In this document: piece by piece, positions 1 through 5,846 of the stretch
Position numbering within the stretch: position 1 is the first letter of the stretch
How the letters are laid out: the number at the start of each line of letters is the position of its first letter
From: Bacteroidota bacterium
Lineage (GTDB): Bacteria > Bacteroidota > Bacteroidia > Flavobacteriales > Flavobacteriaceae
Direction: 5' to 3'
Length of the DNA: 6,468 nt
Assembly (NCBI GenBank): GCA_024280815.1
Contig: JAJRPL010000226.1
Coordinates: 1 to 6,468, forward strand
Position numbers and translations under genes: made by a program
The notes under the pieces: generated by a model
What the model was told of the DNA's origin: nothing
What the model saw: the letters and a program-made list of their open reading frames with translations, nothing else
Databases searched by the model: none

Positions 1-150
1 CCTGCATTAGAACCTGAAGATTTTTACCTAAGTAAAGAAGGATATAAAGTTTTTACTGAAAAATACCATTTAAAAAGAGGCTATTGTTGTGAAGCTGGTT
101 GTAGACATTGCCCATATGGATATAGTAAAAGAACAAACACAGCAAAATAA
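1..150 (+). CDS. DUF5522 family small cysteine-motif protein, 3' end only
   Basis: The window opens inside a reading frame that gives 49 residues and a TAA stop at 148-150; the start lies upstream. The visible part contains FTEKYHLKRGYCCEAGCRHCPYGY in two adjoining blocks: a basic aromatic stretch (about residues 19-28) and then the cysteine block CCEAGCRHCPY (about residues 30-40). That pattern is characteristic of the small Bacteroidota DUF5522 proteins, usually about 50-70 residues, so most of the gene is probably here. Four cysteines in the spacing CC-x3-C-x2-C, with a histidine before the last, suggest metal binding, but this is inference and the function is unknown. The block also loosely resembles the oxidoreductase-like N-terminal domain, also cysteine-rich. 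No terminator is visible between this gene and the lipoprotein gene 85 nt downstream. Confidence 0.8.
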   Translation, partial: PALEPEDFYLSKEGYKVFTEKYHLKRGYCCEAGCRHCPYGYSKRTNTAK

Positions 151-205
151 AAGACCGTACTTATATAAGAAAATTTTCAGATGTTTTCGGCATGATTATT
201 GATAA

Positions 206-220
206 TTATTCATTGAATAA
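206..220. repeat. Short perfect inverted repeat upstream of the lipoprotein gene
   Basis: TTATTCA (206-212) and TGAATAA (214-220) form a perfect 7-bp inverted repeat around a single T, 15 nt before the ATG at 236. A 10-bp palindrome CTTATATAAG also lies at 160-169. Either could be an operator half-site pair, but such symmetry is common by chance in DNA this AT-rich. No TAnnTTTG promoter match was found nearby. Confidence 0.2.
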
Positions 221-235
221 CAAATCTACTCAAAA

Positions 236-790
236 ATGAAATTAATTAAATTACTTCCGTTAGTGATACTTTTTATAGTATCTTCATGTGCTTCGGTTAG
301 AGTCTCTTCAGACTATGACAAAGAAGTTGATTTTAACCAATACAAAACATTTGCCTTTTACAAAAAAGGTATTGATAAAGTTGATATTTCCGATTTAGAC
401 AAACGTAGAATATTACGTGCCATTGAATCAAATTTATTAGCTAAAGGTTTTACAAAATCTAAAAACCCAGATGTCTTGGTAAATATTTTCACAAAATCAA
501 GAGAAAAAATAAATGTGTATAATAACAATTATCTCGGGTGGTACCCTTGGTATTATGGCGGATTTTCAAGCTATGGAATGGGTTTTAATTACGGTGCATA
601 TAATAATGTCAGTCGATCTACAGAAGGTACTTTATTTATCGACTTGATTGATGCCAATAAAAAAGAATTGGCTTGGCAAGGTATGGGAACAGGTGCATTA
701 GCATCATCTAGAAATATTTCAAAAAAAGAAGAAAGAATAAAAGAATTTGTTACTGAAATATTGGCTAAATATCCGCCAGTAAAAGAATAA
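236..790 (+). CDS. DUF4136 domain lipoprotein
   Basis: This is a 184-residue envelope lipoprotein of unknown function. Residues 1-17 form a short basic-hydrophobic signal (MKLIKLLPLVILFIVSS) ending in the lipobox V-S-S-C, with Cys18 as the expected lipidated residue. The mature part starts with SDYDKEVDFNQYKTFAFY (25-42), the typical opening of DUF4136 (Asp-Tyr-Asp, then a Phe/Tyr-Lys-Thr strand). Next come an amphipathic helix with RRILRAIESNLLAKGF (57-72) and the strand PDVLVNIFT (78-86). The end has EGTLFIDLIDANKKELAWQG (130-149) and a helix finishing ILAKYPP. A loop rich in Trp, Tyr and Gly (101-122) sits mid-domain. No acidic surface-export signal follows Cys18, so I infer a periplasm-facing outer-membrane anchor. 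The ATG at 236 is the natural start because it opens the signal peptide. A strong terminator directly follows, so the transcript ends here. Confidence 0.85.
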   Translation: MKLIKLLPLVILFIVSSCASVRVSSDYDKEVDFNQYKTFAFYKKGIDKVDISDLDKRRILRAIESNLLAKGFTKSKNPDVLVNIFTKSREKINVYNNNYLGWYPWYYGGFSSYGMGFNYGAYNNVSRSTEGTLFIDLIDANKKELAWQGMGTGALASSRNISKKEERIKEFVTEILAKYPPVKE

Positions 791-806
791 AACTTTACTG
801 TTTTCT

Positions 807-850
807 GAAAACCCCAATTAAAAAACATCTTAATTGGGGTTTTCTTTTTA
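807..850 (+). terminator. Intrinsic terminator of the DUF4136 lipoprotein gene
   Basis: A perfect 15-bp stem (807-821 with 830-844; arms GAAAACCCCAATTAA and its complement) closes an 8-nt loop and is followed by a T-rich tail to about 849. It begins 16 nt after the lipoprotein stop codon. The tail is T-rich on the + strand only, so it acts mainly in that direction. Confidence 0.92.
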
Positions 851-934
851 TGGTAATAAAAACATTGCAATATTTGTATCTAAAAATATGAATATATTAG
901 AAGAATATTCCCACACCAACAACATACAGTCATT

Positions 935-1023
935 TTATTAACAATTGTTAATAACCTTTGTTAGTAGCCTGTTAAAAAACTTACTTTAACAATTCTATAC
1001 TAAACTACTAATAATCGTAGTTT
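935..1023. repeat. Origin-like cluster: 20-bp palindrome, TGTTA repeats and inverted repeat
   Basis: This cluster lies in very AT-rich noncoding DNA. A perfect 20-bp palindrome, TTATTAACAATTGTTAATAA, spans 935-954. It overlaps the first of three related 11-mers: TGTTAATAACC (946-956), TGTTAGTAGCC (959-969) and TGTTAAAAAAC (970-980). On the opposite strand these read TTATTAACA, CTACTAACA and TTTTTAACA; the first is one base from the relaxed DnaA-box form TTWTNCACA. A separate inverted repeat AAACTAC/GTAGTTT (1002-1008/1017-1023) follows. Clustered DnaA-box-like sequences next to an AT-rich segment fit a replication origin, but no exact DnaA box is present and dnaA is not in view. Alternatives are a repressor operator array or the promoter region of a downstream RNA. 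The repeats are certain; the origin reading is a hypothesis. Confidence 0.4.
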
Positions 1024-1103
1024 TATCATATCGAATCTAAATTCAAAATTAACATTACTCCCTTTTTGTTTTTTTTGAAATTATACTATGAGTTCTAGAT
1101 TCT

Positions 1104-1240
1104 AAATAACAACGGTAAATATCGTTAGTTATTTGTTCTTTAATCTTATCTAAAGCAGTGTTAAGCACACAATTCTTAAATGATAAAATAGTATAAAGAA
1201 CAATTGATAAAAGCACCTTAAAAATAAGGTGCTTTTTGTT
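1104..1240 (+). ncRNA. Candidate structured noncoding RNA ending in its own terminator
   Basis: No ORF of note occupies 851-1330, yet the sequence before icd can fold into consecutive stems and ends in a strong intrinsic terminator. Stem A pairs AAATAACAACG (1104-1114) with 1123-1134, with one bulged A. Stem B pairs TTGTTCTTTA (1133-1142) perfectly with TAAAGAACAA (1194-1203). Inside it, TTATC (1146-1150) can pair with GATAA (1182-1186), and small hairpins are possible at 1158-1179. The terminator stem at 1209-1236 then closes the unit. Stems A and B share two bases, so they are coaxial or compete. The previous gene already has its own terminator at 807-850, so this one needs another transcript. 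The 5' end is unknown and no convincing promoter was found. It could instead be a leader RNA with an attenuator controlling icd. Confidence 0.4.
1209..1240 (+). terminator. Orphan intrinsic terminator upstream of icd
   Basis: A perfect 12-bp stem, AAAAGCACCTTA (1209-1220) with TAAGGTGCTTTT (1225-1236), closes an AAAA loop and runs into TTTTTGTTT on the + strand. It lies 419 nt after the lipoprotein stop codon, beyond that gene's own terminator, and 90 nt before the icd ATG. No protein-coding gene ends here, so it points to a noncoding transcript or to attenuation of icd. Confidence 0.88.
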
Positions 1241-1276
1241 TGGTAAATTATCTCATAAAATTCCCGCATTTATTAG

Positions 1277-1284
1277 TAACTTTG
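1277..1284 (+). promoter_or_regulatory. Possible -7 promoter element for icd
   Basis: TAACTTTG is an exact match to the Bacteroidota -7 consensus TAnnTTTG. It lies downstream of the orphan terminator and 46 nt before the icd start codon, so it would let icd be transcribed independently with a leader of roughly 40 nt. No clear -33 TTG/TTTG sits at the usual spacing, and such octamers occur by chance in AT-rich DNA. Confidence 0.4.
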
Positions 1285-1330
1285 TTCTACTTTAATAAAT
1301 TTACACGTTGTACAAATAATTAAATAAAAC

Positions 1331-3556
1331 ATGTCAAAATCAGCATCCATAATTTACACAATAACAGATGAAGCTCCTGCATTAGCGACCTCCTCTTTCT
1401 TACCTATAGTCAAAGCTTTTACAAAATCATCAGAAATTCAGATTGAAACCAAAGACATTTCTTTAGCCGCAAGAATTTTAGCTACTTTTCCTGATTTTTT
1501 AAATGAAAATCAAAAGGTGCCAAATGCATTAGCTGAGCTTGGTGAATTGGTTCAAAAACCAGAAGCTAACATTATCAAATTACCAAACATTAGTGCTTCT
1601 GTACCTCAGCTTAAAGCTGCCATAAAAGAATTACATAATTATGGCTTTCCAATTCCAGATTACCCAGAAGATCCTGAAACTGATGAAGAAATAACCTTAC
1701 AAAAACGCTACAATAAAGCTAAGGGATCTGCTGTGAATCCTGTGTTACGTGAAGGGAACTCTGATAGAAGAGCCCCGAAGGCAGTAAAAAATTATGCTCG
1801 TAAAAATCCACACACCATGGGTGCTTGGTCATCTACATCAAAAACTCATGTAGCAACCATGACAGAAGGTGATTTTTTTCACAATGAAAAATCAATAACC
1901 TTAGCCAAACCCACAAGCATAAAAATCATCCATACTGATCAACAAGGCAATACAACTTTATTAAAAGATAGTTTTGATTTATTAGAAGGTGAAATCATTG
2001 ACGCTACAATAATGCAAAAAAAAGCATTAGTATCCTTTTTTGAAGAACAAATTACAGATGCAAAAGAACAAGGTGTCCTTTTTTCTTTACATTTAAAAGC
2101 CACTATGATGAAGGTTTCTGACCCTATCATTTTTGGTCATGCTGTTAAAATATTTTTTTCAGCCCTTTTTGCAAAACACGAAGCTACCTTTGAAAAAATT
2201 GGTGTAGATGTAAATAATGGATTTGGAAACCTATTGAGTAACCTACAAGAATTACCAAAAACTGAAAGAGAAATCATAGAAAAAGATATCAAAAATATTT
2301 TCGAAAATAGACCTGGAGTTGCTATGGTTAATTCTGACAAAGGCATCACAAACCTTCATGTACCTAGCGATGTGATTATAGATGCGTCTATGCCTGCAAT
2401 GATACGTACATCTGGTCAAATGTGGAATGCTAAAGGTGAACAACAAGACACTAAAGCAATCATTCCTGATAGTTCTTATGCCGGCATTTATACAGCCACA
2501 ATAGACTTCTGTAAATCAAACGGAGCTTTTGACCCTGTTACTATGGGTAGTGTTTCAAATGTTGGCTTAATGGCTCAAAAAGCTGAAGAATATGGTTCAC
2601 ATGACAAAACTTTTGAAATAGAAAATAACGGTACAGTTCAAGTTGTAGATAATTCTGGAAATGTATTATTAGAACACACTGTTGAAAAAGGTGATATCTG
2701 GAGAATGTGTCAAGCTAAAGATTTACCCATTCAAGATTGGATTAAACTCGCTGTGAATAGAGCAAGAGCAACTGGTAATCCCACTGTTTTTTGGTTGGAT
2801 AAAAATAGAGCTCACGATGCAGAGATTATTAAAAAAATAAATCAGTATTTACCAAATCATGACACAACTGGACTTGACATTCAAATATTGGCTCCGTTAG
2901 ATGCTACAAAATTCACTTTAGAACGAGTAAAAGATGGCAAAGACACCATTTCTGTTTCAGGAAATGTATTACGTGATTATTTAACCGACCTCTTCCCTAT
3001 ATTAGAATTGGGTACAAGTGCAAAAATGCTTTCTATTGTTCCTCTAATGAACGGTGGTGGTTTATTTGAAACTGGTGCTGGTGGTTCTGCACCTAAACAC
3101 GTTCAACAATTTACAAAAGAAAATCATTTACGTTGGGATTCTCTTGGAGAGTTCTTAGCATTAGCTGTTTCATTAGAGCATTTCGGACAAACAAATAATA
3201 ATGAAAAGGCAATTATTCTATCTGAAACTTTAGATGATGCAACTGACAAGTTGTTAGAAAACAAAAAAGCCCCTTCGAGAAAAGTAAATGAAATAGACAA
3301 TAGAGGAAGTCAGTTTTATTTAGCTATGTATTGGGCTGAAGCTTTAGCAAATCAATCTAAAAACATAGAATTAAAAACTCAATTTAGCAGTCTTTATAAA
3401 AACTTAAAAGATAACGAGACTGTAATTACTTCTGAATTAATTGAGGTGCAAGGCAGTCCTGTAGATTTAAAAGGATATTATTTTCCTCAAGAAGATATTG
3501 TTTCTAAAGCTATGAGGCCTAGCAAAACTTTTAATCAGATAATAAATCAGCTTTAA
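1331..3556 (+). CDS. icd: Monomeric NADP-dependent isocitrate dehydrogenase
   Basis: This 741-residue cytoplasmic TCA-cycle enzyme oxidatively decarboxylates isocitrate to 2-oxoglutarate and CO2 with NADP+ and Mg2+/Mn2+. The length matches the monomeric (about 740-residue, IDH-II type) family, not the roughly 400-residue dimeric enzymes. Signature blocks are intact: LREGNSDRRAP with KNYARKNPH (139-161, substrate loop), KATMMKVSDPIIFGH (256-270, with the conserved Lys256), Asp351 and Tyr421, and LDKNRAHDAE (489-498). Also intact are LRDYLTDLFP (547-556, metal-binding acidic residues and Arg548) and GAGGSAPKH (582-590). Lys589, His590, Arg601 and Arg650 fall where the family binds the NADP 2'-phosphate. 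The residue-role assignments are family knowledge. The ATG at 1331 follows an A-rich leader without a Shine-Dalgarno sequence, as usual in Bacteroidota. A terminator follows the stop codon, so the gene appears monocistronic. Confidence 0.97.
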   Translation: MSKSASIIYTITDEAPALATSSFLPIVKAFTKSSEIQIETKDISLAARILATFPDFLNENQKVPNALAELGELVQKPEANIIKLPNISASVPQLKAAIKELHNYGFPIPDYPEDPETDEEITLQKRYNKAKGSAVNPVLREGNSDRRAPKAVKNYARKNPHTMGAWSSTSKTHVATMTEGDFFHNEKSITLAKPTSIKIIHTDQQGNTTLLKDSFDLLEGEIIDATIMQKKALVSFFEEQITDAKEQGVLFSLHLKATMMKVSDPIIFGHAVKIFFSALFAKHEATFEKIGVDVNNGFGNLLSNLQELPKTEREIIEKDIKNIFENRPGVAMVNSDKGITNLHVPSDVIIDASMPAMIRTSGQMWNAKGEQQDTKAIIPDSSYAGIYTATIDFCKSNGAFDPVTMGSVSNVGLMAQKAEEYGSHDKTFEIENNGTVQVVDNSGNVLLEHTVEKGDIWRMCQAKDLPIQDWIKLAVNRARATGNPTVFWLDKNRAHDAEIIKKINQYLPNHDTTGLDIQILAPLDATKFTLERVKDGKDTISVSGNVLRDYLTDLFPILELGTSAKMLSIVPLMNGGGLFETGAGGSAPKHVQQFTKENHLRWDSLGEFLALAVSLEHFGQTNNNEKAIILSETLDDATDKLLENKKAPSRKVNEIDNRGSQFYLAMYWAEALANQSKNIELKTQFSSLYKNLKDNETVITSELIEVQGSPVDLKGYYFPQEDIVSKAMRPSKTFNQIINQL

Positions 3557-3563
3557 AATATTC

Positions 3564-3588
3564 AAAAGCCTCTTTTGAGGCTTTTTTT
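3564..3588 (+). terminator. Intrinsic terminator of icd
   Basis: A 9-bp stem AAAAGCCTC (3564-3572) with GAGGCTTTT (3577-3585) closes a TTTT loop and is followed by an unbroken T run to 3588. It starts 7 nt after the icd stop codon and separates icd from murQ. Confidence 0.92.
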
Positions 3589-3611
3589 AGGTATCAATCT
3601 AAAATAAAACG

Positions 3612-3619
3612 TATTTTTG
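3612..3619 (+). promoter_or_regulatory. Possible -7 promoter element giving a leaderless or near-leaderless murQ mRNA
   Basis: TATTTTTG matches the Bacteroidota -7 consensus TAnnTTTG exactly and ends only 5 nt before the murQ ATG at 3625. There is room for one promoter between the icd terminator and murQ, and this is the only match seen. If used, transcription would begin at or within a few bases of the start codon. A -33 element is weak: TTAG occurs near 3587-3590, overlapping the terminator tail. Chance matches are likely in AT-rich DNA. Confidence 0.35.
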
Positions 3620-3624
3620 AAACT

Positions 3625-4671
3625 ATGAATTTCACCAAAACTACCGAACAAGATTCTAAGTACAACCATCTTGAAAAGATGAGTATTAATGAATTGTTAA
3701 TCAACATCAATACTGAAGACAAAACGGTACCTAAAGCTGTTGAAAAAGTAATTCCAAACATAGAAAAATTAGTACAAGAAATTGTTGTCAAATTAAAAAC
3801 TGGTGGTCGCCTTTTTTATATAGGAGCAGGTACTAGCGGGAGGTTAGGTGTGGTTGACGCATCTGAATGCCCTCCTACCTTTGGAGTTTCGTATGACCTA
3901 GTTATCGGATTGATTGCTGGTGGTGAAACGGCTATACGAAAAGCTGTTGAATTTGCAGAAGACTCAACTACACAAGGATGGAAAGATTTACAAAAATATC
4001 AAATTTCTAATAAGGATGTAGTGATTGGTATTGCAGCTTCAGGCACAACACCATATGTTATTGCTGCACTTAAAAAGTGTAATGAAAATAATATTAGTAC
4101 GGGATGTATCACATGTAACGCAGAAAGTCCTTTAGCATTAACGGCAAAATTTCCTGTTGTAGCTATTGTAGGTCCTGAATTTGTTACGGGTAGCTCAAGA
4201 ATGAAGGCAGGTACTGCACAAAAACTGATTTTAAATATGATTAGCACTGCTACAATGATTCAATTAGGAAAAATTAAAGGTAATAAAATGGTGGATATGC
4301 AACTCTCAAACGATAAGTTAGTTGATAGAGGCGTGAAAATGGTGATGGGTGAATTAGGTATTAATGAAAGGTTAGCTAAAGAATTACTACTAAAATATGG
4401 TAATGTTAGAAATGCTATAAACAATTATCCTCTTGAAAAAAATAAACCCTCTTTATTTAGTGCATTTAAACATTTGGCAATTGCCTTACCTTTATTATTT
4501 ATTGCTCCAATAGTTATTACTATAGGATTTAAGGCATTAAAAAAAGATGGTAACTTTATGCTATTAATCATCGGATTACTTTTAGGAATTATTGCCATCA
4601 TGATTACTGCCTTTGGATTGATTAAAGTATCTAGATCTTTATTTGATAAGGATAGCCATGATAAAAATTAA
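3625..4671 (+). CDS. murQ: MurQ N-acetylmuramic acid 6-phosphate etherase fused to a DUF6095-like membrane domain
   Basis: MurQ cleaves the D-lactyl ether of MurNAc-6-phosphate to give GlcNAc-6-phosphate and D-lactate during peptidoglycan recycling. Residues 1-268 are a complete SIS-fold etherase: N-terminal KTTEQDSKYNHLEKMS (5-20), sugar-phosphate loop YIGAGTSGRLG (65-75), and DASECPPT with the expected acid-base Glu81 (78-85). Then come EFAEDS with the second conserved acidic residue Glu112 (109-114), AASGTTPYV (137-145), and the GCKR/MurQ signature GPEFVTGSSRMKAGTAQK (183-200). The frame then runs without a stop or plausible internal start into residues 271-348. These contain two hydrophobic helices (about 281-302 and 310-335) and end KVSRSLFD, like the small flavobacterial protein DUF6095 that I recall as normally a separate gene beside murQ. 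The fusion would tether the enzyme to the inner membrane. The next gene overlaps it by 14 nt. The ATG at 3625 precedes the conserved N terminus. Confidence 0.93.
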   Translation: MNFTKTTEQDSKYNHLEKMSINELLININTEDKTVPKAVEKVIPNIEKLVQEIVVKLKTGGRLFYIGAGTSGRLGVVDASECPPTFGVSYDLVIGLIAGGETAIRKAVEFAEDSTTQGWKDLQKYQISNKDVVIGIAASGTTPYVIAALKKCNENNISTGCITCNAESPLALTAKFPVVAIVGPEFVTGSSRMKAGTAQKLILNMISTATMIQLGKIKGNKMVDMQLSNDKLVDRGVKMVMGELGINERLAKELLLKYGNVRNAINNYPLEKNKPSLFSAFKHLAIALPLLFIAPIVITIGFKALKKDGNFMLLIIGLLLGIIAIMITAFGLIKVSRSLFDKDSHDKN

Positions 4672-5713
4672 AGCATTCTTTACTAAATTACTACACTGGG
4701 AACATTGGCCTACCTTTATGTTTTATATCCCATTAGCTCCATTTTACATCTACCAAACAATTAAAGCAAGACATTTAGTTTCTTATTTAATTACAAATCC
4801 CGCCATAAAATACTCTGGAAATGGTACCGAATCTAAATTTAAAACCATCCAATTAATTCCAGAACCCTACAAACCACTAACAGTACTTATTGCCAAAAAT
4901 TCTAATTTTAATGACATACTTCTTAAAATTGAAGAAGCCAATATAAGTTTTCCTTTAATTGCAAAACCTGATATCGGATTTAGAGGTTATCTAGTAAAAA
5001 TGATTGACACAAAAAATGAATTAAAAAACTATTTAGAAAAAAATAACATAACTATTATTATTCAAGAATTTATAGACTACGAAAATGAATGTGGGCTTTT
5101 TTATCATAGAATGCCTGATGAGTCTGAAGGAAAAATAACATCCTTCACTTTAAAAAAATTTTTAATCGTTGTTGGTAACGGAACCTCCAATCTATCGGAA
5201 TTAATCTTAGCAGATAAACGTGCATATCTATATTATAATTTACTCCAAAACATTCATAAAGACAACATGCAAGCCATCCCAAAAAAGGATAAAATTGTAC
5301 AACTGTCAGTTATTGGAAATCACTCAAAAGGCACTCAATTCGTTAACGGAAACCATTTGATAAACAAAGATTTAGAGAAAATGATGGATGGAGTTTCTAA
5401 ACAAATTGATGGATGGTTTTATGGACGCTTAGATATCAAATACAATACTTTTGAAGACTTGATAGCTGGCAAAAACGTTAAAATATTAGAAATAAACGGG
5501 ATTATTTCAGAACCTACTCACATCTATGATCCAGAAAATTCAACCTATTTTAGTGCTATTCAAAGTTTAAAAAAGCATTGGAAAATTAGCTACCAAATTG
5601 CTCAAAAAAATCATACGCTTTCTAAAATTACTTACCCCAAATTTATTCCCTATGCCAAAGACATGCTTTGGTTAAGAAAGCATACTCAAAAACTAAAAAA
5701 ACTTAGTCAATAA
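4658..5713 (+). CDS. ATP-grasp domain protein (D-Ala-D-Ala ligase-like), substrate unknown
   Basis: This 351-residue protein has an ATP-grasp carboxylate-amine ligase fold. The N terminus carries the Bacteroidota block WEHWPTFMFYIPLAPFYIY (14-32), a hydrophobic segment that may contact the membrane, then GNGTESK (54-60). ATP-grasp features follow: FPLIAKPDIGFRG (98-110) with a nucleotide-binding Lys103, IIIQEFIDYENECGLFYHR (133-151) as the hinge region, and VVGNGTSNLSELI (171-183). YGRLDIKY (255-262) and ILEINGI (276-282) complete it, Asp259, Glu278 and Asn280 being the likely metal ligands. Homologues are often annotated as D-alanine-D-alanine ligase; the true substrate is not deducible here. 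I chose the ATG at 4658 over an upstream in-frame TTG at 4643. AAGGA sits 5 nt before it (4648-4652), unusual for this group, and the overlap with murQ suggests translational coupling and a shared envelope-related role. Confidence 0.85.
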   Translation: MIKIKAFFTKLLHWEHWPTFMFYIPLAPFYIYQTIKARHLVSYLITNPAIKYSGNGTESKFKTIQLIPEPYKPLTVLIAKNSNFNDILLKIEEANISFPLIAKPDIGFRGYLVKMIDTKNELKNYLEKNNITIIIQEFIDYENECGLFYHRMPDESEGKITSFTLKKFLIVVGNGTSNLSELILADKRAYLYYNLLQNIHKDNMQAIPKKDKIVQLSVIGNHSKGTQFVNGNHLINKDLEKMMDGVSKQIDGWFYGRLDIKYNTFEDLIAGKNVKILEINGIISEPTHIYDPENSTYFSAIQSLKKHWKISYQIAQKNHTLSKITYPKFIPYAKDMLWLRKHTQKLKKLSQ

Positions 5714-5755
5714 GCTTCATCTCACAAAATTTTACTGGGTAAACCACCCTTTAAG

Positions 5756-5787
5756 TTGTTATATTTATGTTAAAGATAATATTTATG
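5756..5787 (+). promoter_or_regulatory. Weak candidate promoter for the repeat protein gene
   Basis: TTG at 5756-5758 and TATTTATG at 5780-5787 resemble the Bacteroidota -33 (TTG) and -7 (TAnnTTTG, one mismatch) elements with a 21-nt gap. This would place the start of transcription near 5794 and give a leader of about 50 nt. Nothing else recognisable lies in 5714-5846; GGGT/ACCC at 5737-5749 is too short to count as a terminator for the preceding gene. Confidence 0.25.
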
Positions 5788-5846
5788 CTTTTTATTCGTT
5801 TTCAGTTTACTTAGTACAAGAAAAATTAAATGTAACCCAATACCCA

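Noticed and set aside
589..870. Minus-strand ORF of 93 codons across the lipoprotein 3' end and its terminator
   Set aside because: It is antisense to a well-supported DUF4136 gene, reads through the terminator hairpin and resembles no known protein.
1939..2446. Three minus-strand ORFs of 63-70 codons inside icd
   Set aside because: They lie wholly within the conserved isocitrate dehydrogenase frame and show no domain, leader or promoter.
1331..3556. Monomeric isocitrate dehydrogenase as a sign of gene transfer
   Set aside because: This form is common in Bacteroidota, all signature residues are present, and base use looks like the neighbours.
3594..4247. Minus-strand ORFs of 65 and 82 codons over murQ
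   Set aside because: They are shadows of the conserved MurQ frame with no recognisable features.
4643..4657. TTG start adding five residues (MIRIA) to the ATP-grasp protein
   Set aside because: The ATG at 4658 has a Shine-Dalgarno-like AAGGA at suitable spacing and a smaller overlap; the TTG has no support.
5737..5752. GGGT/ACCC hairpin after the ATP-grasp gene as a terminator
   Set aside because: The stem is only 4 bp and only TTT follows, far weaker than the three clear terminators in the window.
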